Of a DNA stretch of 64,000 nucleotides, positions 39,131 to 49,838 are shown one piece after another. Within the stretch, counting starts at the first letter, position 1. Each line of letters opens with the position of its first letter. Made by a program: the position numbers and the translations under genes. Under the pieces are notes generated by a model that was not told where the DNA came from, made no database searches, and was given only the letters and a program-made list of their open reading frames with translations. The stretch comes from Trichomonas vaginalis G3. Lineage: Eukaryota; Parabasalia; Trichomonadida; Trichomonadidae. The stretch is taken from NCBI RefSeq assembly GCF_026262505.1, contig NC_067204.1, positions 16,160,165 through 16,224,164 of the forward strand, written 5' to 3'.

Positions 39131-39933
39131 TTACTTACCAATAAAATTTCTTTGTTATGACACTTTCTCCAGTTTATAGGACCTCTCTCATATTCTATCT
39201 TGTCATATATAAACTCATAGTCATGTATGTCCTCTAACCATCTCATGACACTTTCCAAACCACTTTTATCGGATGTAAAGTAAAAGCATGGATGGTTATG
39301 TAAAACGTCTAAAGTTTCTAAAGAGTCTCTCAAAGTCCAGTCTACTTGGTATTGAAAATCCCATGTGTTATAGAACGGCGGGTCCACTATAAAGAAAACA
39401 TTTTCCTTGTCTTTATATTTTTCATACAACTCTGTCCAATGACATCTCACAAACTCTATACCCTCAGTATATTTTTCTATGTCCTCTTTGAAAACATTTG
39501 TATAGTTAAGATATAAAACTTTTGACATAAGTGTTTCAATGTCATGAACTCTTATAGCACCACTATATAATAGTCTAGCAGATATACTATCCCAGTCTAT
39601 ATATTCTGCTTTTTTCAAAACCTCTCTGACAATATCTTTCTTATCTAATGGTATACGTTCCATCTTGCCTATAGGTATCTTTTCTTTTAACTCACTCAAT
39701 ATTTTGTTTGTGTCTGGTATATGTTTGAGACGGTCCATATAGTTGTCGAAGTCATTGCATATAATCTTTGAGTCAGGAAATACAGTATGGCACAAATGGG
39801 ATATATAGAAACTTCCACCGAACAAATCTACAAATGTTAGACCATTCGGTAGTTTCTTAAGTTCTCTCAATAGAATATCTTTACATCTACTCTTATTTCC
39901 AAAGAAGGGTAACGGTGGTTTTGTAAAATTCAT
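39115..39933 (-). CDS. N6-adenine DNA methyltransferase, Dam/D12 class (B copy)
   Basis: This 272-aa protein differs from the A copy (6059-6877) by about ten residues. LPFFGNKSR, FVDLFGGS and VDPPFYNTWDF are all present. Substitutions are conservative and the frame is open, so it is among the best-preserved genes of the family. The host may be exposed to its activity if it is expressed. Confidence 0.85.
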   Translation of the reverse strand: MNFTKPPLPFFGNKSRCKDILLRELKKLPNGLTFVDLFGGSFYISHLCHTVFPDSKIICNDFDNYMDRLKHIPDTNKILSELKEKIPIGKMERIPLDKKDIVREVLKKAEYIDWDSISARLLYSGAIRVHDIETLMSKVLYLNYTNVFKEDIEKYTEGIEFVRCHWTELYEKYKDKENVFFIVDPPFYNTWDFQYQVDWTLRDSLETLDVLHNHPCFYFTSDKSGLESVMRWLEDIHDYEFIYDKIEYERGPINWRKCHNKEILLVSKCGLK

Positions 39934-39964
39934 TTTATATATAATAATAAAAATGTTTTTTTCC

Positions 39965-40874
39965 TGAAAAGTGAAGTTAAAAAGCGGCTTTTGACAGACG
40001 TTTTATTGTGACTTCATCGTAAAGACTTTGTTGAGATTTCTTCGTAAATGAGTGTAAATGACCCAAAAATATATTTTAGGGTAGAAGGTTAGATATAACC
40101 TCTTTTCTAACCTCTTTTCTACCCTCTTGAATTTTCATGAATTTCTTCGTAAAGACTTTGTTAAGACTTCTTCATCTAATTTCTCATGAACTTTCTTGTC
40201 TATGTTTTGTTGAGATTTCATCTTAAAGACTTTGTTGAGATTTCTTCGTAAATGACCCTAGTAGTATATTTTTGGTGTAAATTTCATGAAAATTCAAGAG
40301 GGTAGAAAAGAGGTTAGAAAAGAGGTTATATCTAACCTTCTACCCTAAAATATATTTTTGTCTGATTTTACGAAGAAGTCTTGACAAAACATTTACGAAG
40401 AAGTCTTGACAAAACATTTACGAAGAAATCTTGACAAAACATTTACGAAGAAGTCTTGACAAAACATTTACGAAGAAATCTTGACAAAACATTTACGAAG
40501 AAATCTTGACAAATTCAAGAGGGTAGAAAAGAGGTTAGAAAAGAGGTTATATCTAACCTTCTACCCTAAACATTATTTTTGTCTGATTTTACGATGAAGT
40601 TTTGACAAAGTCTTTACGATGAAGTTTTGACAAAGTCTTTACGATGAAATCTTGACAAAGTCTTTACGATGAAGTTTTGACAAAGTCTTTACGATGAAAT
40701 CTTGACAAAGTCTTTACGATGAAATCTTGACAAAGTCTTTACGATGAAATCTTGACAAAACATGAAAAACATATATAATTTGTGAAAAGCTCCTGGAAGA
40801 CCCGTATATAAGAACTTCATTTATACTAAACATCTTCAGGGCTAGAAGGCACGAAGTGCCTGGAAGCCCCACTA

Positions 40875-40917
<43 letters not shown>
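39965..40917. repeat. Right terminus of B: minisatellite, hairpin block and T-run
   Basis: Inverted counterpart of 15936-17012. The 25-bp units occur as ttacgaagaagtcttgacaa-type and ttacgatgaagttttgacaa-type sub-arrays. Palindrome modules lie near 40075, 40300 and 40530, the hairpin block at 40838-40870, then CCCCACTACC and 41 T (40877-40917). Confidence 0.85.
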
Positions 40918-40922
<5 letters not shown>

Positions 40923-41574
40923 CCCAGCTTCAGAATCAGAAGTACAGAAATCTCATGAAGAAAGATATAAAAATTATGTCTCAGAATCAACACAAAATTT
41001 ATTAGATGGTGAAATAGACGAAACACTTTCAGAAGAAGGTACTAAATTTATTCGTAAACATAAGTTACAATTTATTGATAATGAAGAATACCCCTGTATC
41101 CTACTTTCACCACCTTTAGATTCCGAAAAATTCAAAAAAGCTCTTAAAAACGTGACATATGCAACTAATACGATTAAGAAAGAAGATCATGATATTTACA
41201 CAAATTATTATTTAAATAAATGCACAGGTGTTGATAAAGTTTTTGGTTTATTAGATAAAATATCAAAAGAAACCATTGGAACATATAAAATTTTATGTGA
41301 TTGTGGTTTCATTGTTGAAGATACTAATAATGTTTCATATGAAAGAACAACACCGAAGGAAGATGAAGTGGAAAGGTCTATACCATTCGTTATTAAGAAT
41401 ATAAAAGATATGAAAACGTATAAGCATTATATTTATTCATTTATTTCAGAAAAAATGGAAGCAACCCATAAAACATCTTCTCATCATTTTATAGCTATTC
41501 ATACATTCCTTTTCAAAGTTGTGAAATTAAATAAGAAGGAATTAGATTTAATGTATCAGGGTACGCATTCTTGA
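40918..41574 (+). pseudogene. Element C coding region right of the B insertion
   Basis: Coding-like sequence resumes directly after the T-run and includes an open stretch with CTGVDKVFGLLDKISKETIG and YKILCDCGFIVEDTNNVSYE. It precedes the polymerase region. Unknown family, degraded; not joined here to the left part. Confidence 0.5.
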
Positions 41575-41726
41575 GTAAATTAAAATGTATTCGTCACGTC
41601 GCAGATGATAAAAATTTATGTGTTCTTAATTCATTTTATGGGCTTTAAAAAATAAAGTTTATTTTTATTTATTTTTTAATTTTTTATTCTTACATAAATG
41701 AACAAAAACGGAACAGCCTAAAATGA

Positions 41727-44700
41727 ATGATAATCAAATTAGAGCAGAAGGTAGAAGGTTATTTAAACGCTTCTATAACATTCCTGATGGTGTTAATCCT
41801 AAAAACTCGTAGAAGCTATTTAAATGAAGCAATAGATGCATATGAAGGGTTTGACATTTCATCAGAAAGTGAGAGATTAGCGAGAATGTTAAATGTTAAT
41901 ATTGATTTCTATTATTGTGATCCTCAACCAGAAGACGTGGACATAAATAAGGTAGACTTTCCATTAGTGGAATCAATAATGATAGATCCAGAATTTGAAA
42001 CAGTAAATATTTTATTAACACAGAGTCCATGTGGAAAACTTCACGCTGACAGTATAACAGACGTTGAAGCACTCACCGGCTATAAAGTTTGTCCATATTG
42101 TAAAGAAGAAGTTTATTCTATCCGTGATGATCCAGAAAGGAAAAACCAAAGAAGATTTTTAAAGCATTGTGAGAAATGTAAAGAAAATAATGGGAGATTA
42201 ATTCAAGACGTTCAATTGCAAAAGACCAGCAACCATATGCACCACATATTACGAAACAGAAGATATATCAGTGGTTATTAGCTCACAATTTGCAGAAATA
42301 TTATAAACCGACAAGATATTATATTACTTTTGACTTTGAAACATTAGAGACTAAAGAAGAATTACAACTTTCTGAGTGTGCAACTTTGAATGCTTACTTA
42401 AAACCATTCATGGTATCATCAACGGTTAAATTAAATGATAAAACATACACGAGGAATTTTTGCTTAACTTCGAGTGATTCTTTTATTTCTGATTGGATTG
42501 AGTTTTTATTTTCAACCTGTTCATTAGTTGCTAAATCAAATATTGAACAATATGAAGAATTAATGAAGCCGCAAACGGCGGGGACTTTGTCTCATACATT
42601 AAATGAAAAACAGAAGGAAGCATTTAAAGAACTTCTAGATGAGGAATTCAATAAAGTGAATATCATAGGTTTTAATTCGGGAAAGTTTGATTTAAATTTA
42701 ATTCTTCGTGATTTAAACACTGCAAAATGGAAAATAAAATCAATGCTGGGTTCATCTTCTCAATTTAAGCAAGTCATTGTAAAGAAAACAAACGTTCCAT
42801 ATGAATTAAGATTTATTGACATCAGAAATTATATAGCGGGTGGGACATTAGACCAATTCACTCAAGATTTCGGAAACAATAAATCACGTGTTAAATCCTT
42901 TTTCCCTTATCAATTCATCACGTGGGAAAATTACGAAGAAGAATTAGATAAAGAGGAACCATTCACGAAAGATTCATTTTATTCAGCATTAACCCAAGAA
43001 ACTATATCAGATAGTGATTATCAAATATATCTCAATGATGCTAAAAATTTAAGAATAGATTAGAATATTTTATTCATTATTGCAATAAAGATGTTGAAAT
43101 TATGATTGACCCAATCGATAAAATTATTGAAGAAACATTTGTTTATAAAATTGATATGCTTCATAATCTTTCTTTATCATCGAATGCTTCAATGATTCGT
43201 TACGCTTTAGCATATAAAGACTTTAATCCTAATGAAAAATATCCTGAGGAAGAGATAGAATCAAGTTTTGAATTAACGAAAAAGTATTGGAAATATAAAA
43301 TTGAATCATATAAGAAACATGATGAAAAAGCAGAAAGAGATACTAAAAATAATGTTTCAATGGATGATCTTCAATACTATCACGATTTAATCCTTTCATC
43401 TAAATGCAAAATGTGTGGTAAAGCGTTTACATATGCAAATAAACCAACATTAGATAGAATCGATAATGAAAAACCACATACCAAAGAAAATTGTCAGTTA
43501 ATGTGTTGTTATTGCAATGTCGTAAAATCAAATAAAGATGAAGATGTTCAACGTTTAAGAATCAATTTAAGAAATTATGCATTAAAAAATAATTTACCAA
43601 TGACTTTAGATTCAGTTGAAGCTTATCACATTCTCCGTAATGAAATTACTGGTGGTCTATCAAATGTTCAACATAGAGTAAATCTTAAAGGAATCACGCA
43701 CATTAATAAACTTTCATATAGTCCAGAAACTAAAACTGTATCAAATGAGGACACCACCAACATTATGACTCATTTCGTTGGTGTTGATTTTAATTCATTA
43801 TATCCTTCATCATTTTCATCTAATCCTCATGATTTCATTCAATATACTGACCATAAAATGCATATGTCGGGAAGATTGAATGGTGTTATCATTTGTGATA
43901 CAACAACAAAGAAAGCAAAAGCACTGGGAATTATTAGAAAGAAAAATACTTTATTCGTGGCTGAAGTAAAGGGTCACATTGATGAAAAATACATTAATGA
44001 TTACATAAACTTTTTACCAATAATAAGAAACTTAGATATTATCACAGATGAAAAAACAATTGGCAGTTTTATGTATAATTACATGAAATCAAACAATCTA
44101 CCAGTTGACCAGAAACAGAGGAAATTAACTCAGTTAGCATCAACACACAACCAATATCAACCATTTTCTTCTTATTATCTTTGGTATCTAATAGACAGAT
44201 TTCATTTTATCATCGATGATATTCAATCAATTTTAACATTTACTAAAAACACTTGTTTTAATGAATTTGCGAACGAATTTATGAACGAAAGACAAAAGGC
44301 TGAATTAGAAGGAAATAAAGGAAAAGTTTATTTTGCAAGATTTCGCTTAATGGATCATATGGTTACGATGCAATGAATACACAAAATTACGCAAAGACTA
44401 AAATAATGAATGCACAGAAGGCACGCGTTGCATGTATGTCAAATAAGTTTAAAAACATAAGAGAAATAGGAGAGGATACGTATCAAATGATGCTCAAAGA
44501 TAGATTTTATAGATGTGATACATGTTTACAAGAGGCATTCTTCACTTTAGATAATGCTAAATACTGGTATTTGGTTTTCATTTATGATTTTATGTATAAA
44601 TGCATGAATGTTAATCGTTTTCATTTCATTGAAGGTGATACTGATTCATCTTATTGGGCTATTGCTGGTGACCCAAATCTTCCTAACACTCAAGCATTTC

Positions 44701-45164
44701 AAGCGATTGTAACCGATAAACAATTTTATGATAAAAACATTTTCAAATTCGCACCATTTGATTTCTTCTGTTTTGATGAGAAATTTAAACCTAAATTAAA
44801 GAATAAAGCTGAAGAAAAAGCACATGAGAAGAAGTTATTGGGTTTAGCAATTGAGAAACAAGGTGATAACATGGTTGCTTTATGCCCCAAGTGTTATACA
44901 TCATTCAACGGTTCAATTGATGGAAGTGATTTTAAAAAGATTGCACAAAAAATGAAAGGTGTTAGTTTACGACAAAATAAACAATTAACATCTAAAAATT
45001 ATTTGGATATAATAAATGATAAAGTGATATTTGATGGTCAGAATATTAATTTACAACTTAAAAACGGGTCAATGACTCGCTTAACAATCGGTAAGACTGC
45101 ATTAACAGGAGCACACACTAAGGCTGTATGTTGTGAAAATGGATGTTGTATGCCATTTATTTAA
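41727..45164 (+). pseudogene. Protein-primed-type DNA polymerase B region (C)
   Basis: In order: a zinc-ribbon-like VCPYCKEEV...HCEKCKENNG; Exo I in YYITFDFETLETKEE; Exo II in NIIGFNSGKFDLNLI; an HNH-like segment (CKMCGKAF, LDRIDNEKPHTKENCQLMCC, YCNVVKSNK); Pol motif A in FVGVDFNSLYPSSFSS; motif C in HFIEGDTDSSYWAI. This is the Maverick PolB class used to copy the linear element. The region is broken in several places. Confidence 0.85.
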
Positions 45165-45339
45165 TACAATTTAAAAACGTAGGGGTTGAGTCATGAATTT
45201 AAAATTTTATTTTTAATAAAATGCCACAGAAGAGACAAAAGGAACCGTTAATGATGCGATTCAATATGTAAATAATGGTTTTGATACTATGATTCAAAGA
45301 GGTGGGCACCCTTAAAACATTTATTTTATTTTTATATAA

Positions 45340-46929
45340 ATGGATAACGCAGATTTAGAAAATTTAATTGATGATTTAGTATTTAATCAAAATTTTCTTA
45401 ATTATTATGAATTAAAATCATATCTCCAAAAACATAATAAAAATATAACGGGTGATGATATGGATTATTATTATCCGTATTATAAAAATGAAATTTTGAA
45501 ATATCATGATAAAATAATTTCTAAAATTAAAGACAAAATTAAAAATAATGAATATACAAAGGGAAAAACTAAATCACAACTTAAACAGTTGAAAGATTTC
45601 AAAAATAAAGTATTAACAGAAGAAGATATTGATGAATTATATAAATTATATAATCCTGAGCCGCAAAAACCAAAGGAACAAAAGCCAAAGAAGAAAAAGC
45701 CGAAAACAACACCAAAAGAGAAAGTAGCAAATGTTCAACAGCTAAAGGTGCAAAACACCCAGGTCCTTCAGACCATAAATGATGCACAAGCTTTAATTTA
45801 TGATTCATTAGTTAAACCATATTCAGCCCGACTTTTAAATGAAGATCAACTTTTGGAATTCATCCTTCAACATAAACTCGAAGCGGGAAAGTATATCAAA
45901 CCTTTATATACAGCATATTTAAAACAAATGAATAGAATACATCCAGAATTAATGAAAGGAGGAATGAAATCCAAAACTTCATCATCCAAAATCAAAGCAG
46001 ATAAAATTAAATCACTTGCAATACCAAAACCTCCAACGGTAGTACCTCCTCCTTCAGTTAATCCTTCATCATTCACTTTATTATATCCATTTCAAACATT
46101 AAAGAAGCAAAAAGATTTTAAAAAGGATTTCAAAATATTAAATAAACCAACTGACCCAAAAATTCAACCGTTAAAGGAAAAATTTAGTCGCCCTTCATTT
46201 GCACCATATCCATATTCATACGAAATCGATCATTTAGAATATTCAAAAGGAAACGTTACTTATTTATTTGCCATTAACATTAACACCAGATATTTATATT
46301 GCATTCCGGTGAAAGGGAAAACAGAACAGGAAACAAGAAGAGCTATACAATACTTACTAGATCATGAAAGAGTAGATAATATAAGTGGTGATGGTGATAA
46401 AGGATTTCAGGCGGCTATGGCTCATTATTTCCCACAAATTAATTTTTACTTTTCATCCTCTCCATATACGTTTCATAATAAAATAGTTGATGCGGTAATG
46501 AGAACTCTTAGAGATGCGTTAGGGGTTAACGGTCGGATATACTGGGATGGAAATCATGACTCCATCATACAACAGTTAGTATATTATTACAATAATACAT
46601 GGCATAGAACTATAAACATGAAACCAATGGAAATGAAAAATGATATTTCAAAAGAATGGGAATATATTAGAAAGCAAATGGAAAGGTTGAATGATGTTAA
46701 ACGTGAACAAATTAATTCGGGGCTCATGAATTTTAAACAAGGGGATAAAGTTTTGATTCATCTCGATTATGGAAAAACTGATAAATCAATGACAAAAAGA
46801 AGACGAAGATTTGACACAATAGTTGAATTTGTTAGATATATTAACGGCAATGCATTAGTTGAAGTTGACAATAAATTAATAGAAATTCCGATTTATTTTA
46901 TTACTCCATTATATTTAAATAATATTTAA
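45340..46929 (+). CDS. rve-family integrase with long N-terminal extension (C)
   Basis: In this 529-aa open frame, residues 1-130 are Lys-rich coiled coil. Residues about 131-150 hold QQLKVQNTQVLQTIN, shared with the tail-fibre N-terminus. The rve core starts near 285 (SYEIDHLEYSKGNVTYLFAI, then NISGDGDKGFQAAM and KIVDAVMRTLRDAL). A basic SH3/chromo-like end has GDKVLIHLDYGKTDKS. The frame looks whole. Integrases of this type are shared by Mavericks and retroviruses, but no reverse transcriptase is present. Confidence 0.85.
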   Translation: MDNADLENLIDDLVFNQNFLNYYELKSYLQKHNKNITGDDMDYYYPYYKNEILKYHDKIISKIKDKIKNNEYTKGKTKSQLKQLKDFKNKVLTEEDIDELYKLYNPEPQKPKEQKPKKKKPKTTPKEKVANVQQLKVQNTQVLQTINDAQALIYDSLVKPYSARLLNEDQLLEFILQHKLEAGKYIKPLYTAYLKQMNRIHPELMKGGMKSKTSSSKIKADKIKSLAIPKPPTVVPPPSVNPSSFTLLYPFQTLKKQKDFKKDFKILNKPTDPKIQPLKEKFSRPSFAPYPYSYEIDHLEYSKGNVTYLFAININTRYLYCIPVKGKTEQETRRAIQYLLDHERVDNISGDGDKGFQAAMAHYFPQINFYFSSSPYTFHNKIVDAVMRTLRDALGVNGRIYWDGNHDSIIQQLVYYYNNTWHRTINMKPMEMKNDISKEWEYIRKQMERLNDVKREQINSGLMNFKQGDKVLIHLDYGKTDKSMTKRRRRFDTIVEFVRYINGNALVEVDNKLIEIPIYFITPLYLNNI

Positions 46930-46948
46930 TTTTTTTATTTCGTAAGAA

Positions 46949-47245
46949 ATGAGTGACAACGAAGCATCCAAGAGTCCTGATTCAATTAAGATTCAGAGTC
47001 CAGACGATGAATATAAAAAGAAACTAAACAGAATTAAATCAAAAATATGCTATTACAAAAAGAAGCCGCAATGCGGTGGGGCTGAAAACGATAAAGAGAG
47101 GAAAGAAATAATCGAAAAATTAGAAACTTACCGTTCAATCCTTAAACTGAGTGAAGCAAAAATAAAAGAATTTAATAGAATAAATAAATTGATTGGAAGA
47201 GATGAATTTAATAAAGATGAATTTTTAACTCAATCCAAATTTTAA
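46949..47245 (+). CDS. 98-aa coiled-coil protein with in-frame hairpin
   Basis: MSDNEASKSPDSIKIQSPDD begins a charged, helical small protein. A CCGC-aat-GCGG hairpin at 47066-47076 codes for the KPQCGG stretch in its middle. Function unknown. It is convergent with the next gene, with overlapping ends. Confidence 0.5.
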   Translation: MSDNEASKSPDSIKIQSPDDEYKKKLNRIKSKICYYKKKPQCGGAENDKERKEIIEKLETYRSILKLSEAKIKEFNRINKLIGRDEFNKDEFLTQSKF

Positions 47246-47433
47246 TTTTTATTCCTCTTCGACAACGTCTTTCGAGACGCCGAACCCTTCTGGGTTCTTC
47301 TTTCCATCATTACTGCATAACCGCATCTTCTCGGTTTTCGTGGTTTGTTGTTTTTAATTTTTTCTTGCATCATTTTTATCATTTCCCCCCTTGTTATGAT
47401 TCGTGGTAAATTTTGAGCTTGTGGGGTATCCAT
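47242..47433 (-). CDS. 63-aa basic protein containing three hairpins
   Basis: MDTPQAQNLPRIITRGEMIK is followed by an Arg/Lys-rich end (KPRKPRRCGYAVMMERRTQK...). Three hairpins lie in the coding sequence (47266-47279, 47282-47297, 47319-47336). The basic character recalls small virion core proteins, without a firm match. The start has the element-C box TTTTATTTTTATATAA directly upstream. Confidence 0.5.
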   Translation of the reverse strand: MDTPQAQNLPRIITRGEMIKMMQEKIKNNKPRKPRRCGYAVMMERRTQKGSASRKTLSKRNKN

Positions 47434-47572
47434 TTATATAAAAATAAAATTTTGTTATCAGTTATTTTATCGTTAATGGTTTTTAGGTTATTCAATAATT
47501 AATTATTTATTTTTGAATAACTGGGAAATAAATTTACGTCAAATATGCAATTTATAAAATCTTATGTCGACA

Positions 47573-47645
47573 GGCTACGTAGCACAGTGGTCTAAGGTAG
47601 TGTTATGGAGGGGTCAGAGTCTGTGGTTCGAACCGCGACAGCGCC
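47573..47645 (+). pseudogene. tRNA-like sequence (pol III A and B boxes)
   Basis: TAGCACAGTGG (47580-47590) fits the A box and GGTTCGAACC (47625-47634) the B box. Their 45-base spacing is as in a tRNA, and a TTTT run follows. The acceptor and T stems pair poorly, so this looks like a decayed tRNA or a pol III promoter. Confidence 0.35.
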
Positions 47646-47941
47646 GTATTTTCTTATTTTCTTTGTTTGTCTTGTTTGTCGTGAATAAAAAGTGTCATAA
47701 AAGTGCTCTATCTTCCACGGGAATAAATAAAAAATTTACTTTATTTCTTCTTTATTTCTTTGTTCCCGTGGAAGAAGGGTTTTGCTGTTTTTTCTCAGCC
47801 GAAATCAATGATTTTTTCATTTTTGGAATCCTTAGCGAATGAGGAATCTTTTCTCTCGTGGAAGCTTTGACCAAAAATATAATTTAGGTGAAGAGGTGAG
47901 ATCTCACCCGTTTTTTCACCTGTTTTTTCACCCCAGTTATT
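47646..47941. other. Non-coding part of the cassette: long hairpin and palindrome module
   Basis: CTTCCACGGGAA (47712-47723) pairs with TTCCCGTGGAAG (47763-47774) across an AT-rich loop. The palindrome module with GGTGAGATCTCACC follows at about 47876-47937, directly at the 3' end of the 321-aa gene. Confidence 0.65.
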
Positions 47942-48907
47942 TTATAAGCGTTTTACATGAATTGTACGATGTATATTTGAAATCCTAAACAATTTCGTAG
48001 CTTCAATTTCTTCTTTTAGTACATCGAATGTTTTAATCATGCCGAAAGTCTCTTTATATTTCTTCTTGACGTCAGACAGAAGGAAATCTTCTGCTGTTGG
48101 ATAGTTTTTGTTCAGAAATTCTAACATGTCCATTTTATCTTCTGCTGGCTTTTCTGCTTCTTTCTTTAAGTCTGCATAGTCGTTTCGCATTCTTTCTATC
48201 TCTTTGACTGAGTAGTTATATTTTCTTATTGCTGCTTTACATTTTGAACATTGCGGCATCGTTTTTGCGTTATACATTGAAATAAAACCAGCTAGAACAA
48301 CTAAGGCTTCAATGGTTTTCTTTAACTCAAAAGCTGCTGGTTTTATCTGTTCATTCCATACTTTACCTCTTCTATCTTTATCTCTTATCTGCCATACACA
48401 TTTTGCAACTAATGAAACAAAGTTATCGTATGTCTTAAATTCTTCGGATTTGTAAAGGTCAGAAATATTTTTATAAACCATGTCGCAATCTTTGTCCATA
48501 ACTTTATGGTTGCATTGAAAACCAAGGAATTCATAATTTACTTTACGTATGAATTTCTTAATTTCTACTGAGTCAGTTGCTTTGACTTCAATTTCGTCGA
48601 ATTCAGGAATAGTTAGTTTTTGCTGCTGAATTTCAGGTAGTTTAGGCAAATGGTCGATGAGGTCCTCCATTTCATAAAGATACTGTTCATTTGTTTCATC
48701 TTTCGCACTACAGTCTAAATTACTTGTTAAAAGTTCTTGCTTTATCTTCTGGATTTCTGTTTCAAAAGTATATGAAGAAGGAATAAAGCTTTTCATCTCT
48801 ACCAACATTGACGTAGGATTCATGACTAACGAGTTTGGTGCTGTAGTTGTGGACAGAGTCCCGCCGTTCGTGGCTTGAATTGTTGTTGTGCCGATTGTTG
48901 AAATCAT
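47942..48907 (-). CDS. 321-aa conserved element protein with CxxC (C copy)
   Basis: Relative of 30069-30983 with an extra N-terminal segment (MISTIGTTTIQATNGGTLST), then the shared NSLVMNPTSMLVEMKSFIPS and PQCSKCKAAIRKYNYSVKEI. It is helical with one CxxC. Function unknown. The frame is open. Confidence 0.65.
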   Translation of the reverse strand: MISTIGTTTIQATNGGTLSTTTAPNSLVMNPTSMLVEMKSFIPSSYTFETEIQKIKQELLTSNLDCSAKDETNEQYLYEMEDLIDHLPKLPEIQQQKLTIPEFDEIEVKATDSVEIKKFIRKVNYEFLGFQCNHKVMDKDCDMVYKNISDLYKSEEFKTYDNFVSLVAKCVWQIRDKDRRGKVWNEQIKPAAFELKKTIEALVVLAGFISMYNAKTMPQCSKCKAAIRKYNYSVKEIERMRNDYADLKKEAEKPAEDKMDMLEFLNKNYPTAEDFLLSDVKKKYKETFGMIKTFDVLKEEIEATKLFRISNIHRTIHVKRL

Positions 48908-49172
48908 ATCTTTTATACAAAATAAAAAAATAAAACTAAAGCTAGTTTTATTTTTTCTATCTTAAGGAAATTCATGAAAATTCACGAGAAAGCTAAAGCA
49001 ATCTGCGCCGCTAAGCGGCGAGGGTGAAAAACAGGTGAAAAAACGGGTGAGATTTCACCTCTTCACCTAAATTATATTTTTGGAATTTTGTGAAAACTCA
49101 ACGGTTTGGCGCATGCCATATGCCATTTTACTCAGAATTTTGTGCTGAATTCAGCAAAAATAAATGGTTCAT

Positions 49173-49838
49173 TTACTCACAATATTTTTGTACAAAACAA
49201 CCCCAAACTTTTAACTTCTTTTCTGCAGTTTCTAATGCTATCTTAGCGAGTTCATATTCTCTAAATTCTCTCTTTAAATCTTCTTGTTCCCATTGGTCTA
49301 GTTCGTATGGAGAATCTCTATAACCATAACATATCTCACGTTCATGTTCTAATTGTTTTTCGCACATTTTTCTAACTTCTTCTTCAAACAAATGTTTAGC
49401 ATTTTCTACTGTATCTTCGAGTTCTTCTTCATCTAACTTCTCATGAACTTTCTTGTCTATGGAGTCCATAATATCTTTGACATAAAATGCATACTTTACA
49501 GAGCACCATTCAGCAACAAAATGAATGAGGTCAGGATGTATGTAAATACCTTTGAATTCATTTATAACACCCCTAGTAAGCTCATAAAATGCTTGTTTTG
49601 AGGTCGAGCCACTTTTGGCTTGACCGTATTCGTTCATCCAAAACTCAAGAATTTCCTGCATTTTAGTACTATTGAGAAATCTGTTTAAATGGTTTAACCT
49701 TCCCGCTTCTCTTGCCATCTTTGTTGCATTAATGTAACCATTCTTGTCTCTACGTAAGACTTCAATACCATTATAAGTGCCTTTTGTGAATGTTTCGCCA
49801 TTAGATTTGTTCGTGAATGTTTTTGCTTCGACCGACAT
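49173..49838 (-). CDS. KilA-N domain protein (C cassette)
   Basis: This 221-aa protein has the best KilA-N domain of the window: GIEVLRRDKNGYINATKMAR, NRFLNSTKMQEILEFWMNEY and GIYIHPDLIHFVAEWCSVKY with YVKDIMDSI. A Glu-rich coiled coil ends GCFVQKYCE. KilA-N is a DNA-binding domain of phages and NCLDVs. A 9-bp hairpin (49602-49625) lies in frame where it codes for the QAKSGS region. The frame is open. Confidence 0.8.
   Translation of the reverse strand: MSVEAKTFTNKSNGETFTKGTYNGIEVLRRDKNGYINATKMAREAGRLNHLNRFLNSTKMQEILEFWMNEYGQAKSGSTSKQAFYELTRGVINEFKGIYIHPDLIHFVAEWCSVKYAFYVKDIMDSIDKKVHEKLDEEELEDTVENAKHLFEEEVRKMCEKQLEHEREICYGYRDSPYELDQWEQEDLKREFREYELAKIALETAEKKLKVWGCFVQKYCE

Larger units (their letters stand above)
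15936..40917. mobile_element. Element B: Polinton-like element with SF3 helicase, nested in C
   Basis: The termini are inverted: 27 A then GGTAGTGGGGCTTCC on the left, the complement and 41 T on the right. AATAT flanks both sides (15931-15935, 40918-40922), a likely 5-bp target duplication. Parts: sub-terminal repeat arrays, capsid genes, SF3 helicase, packaging ATPase, KilA-N cluster, HNH nuclease, integrase, tail fibre and adenine methyltransferase. No PolB was seen. It spans end to end but is broken, with roughly fifteen interruptions; helicase, ATPase, minor-capsid and methyltransferase genes still read open. It is younger than C, into which it inserted. Confidence 0.88.

Noticed and set aside
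45340-46929. Retrovirus or LTR element because of the integrase
   Set aside because: No reverse transcriptase, gag-like gene or LTRs; PolB, ATPase and capsid genes in the same inverted termini show a Maverick.
47573-47645. Functional tRNA gene
   Set aside because: A and B boxes and spacing fit, but acceptor and T stems do not pair; listed only as tRNA-like.
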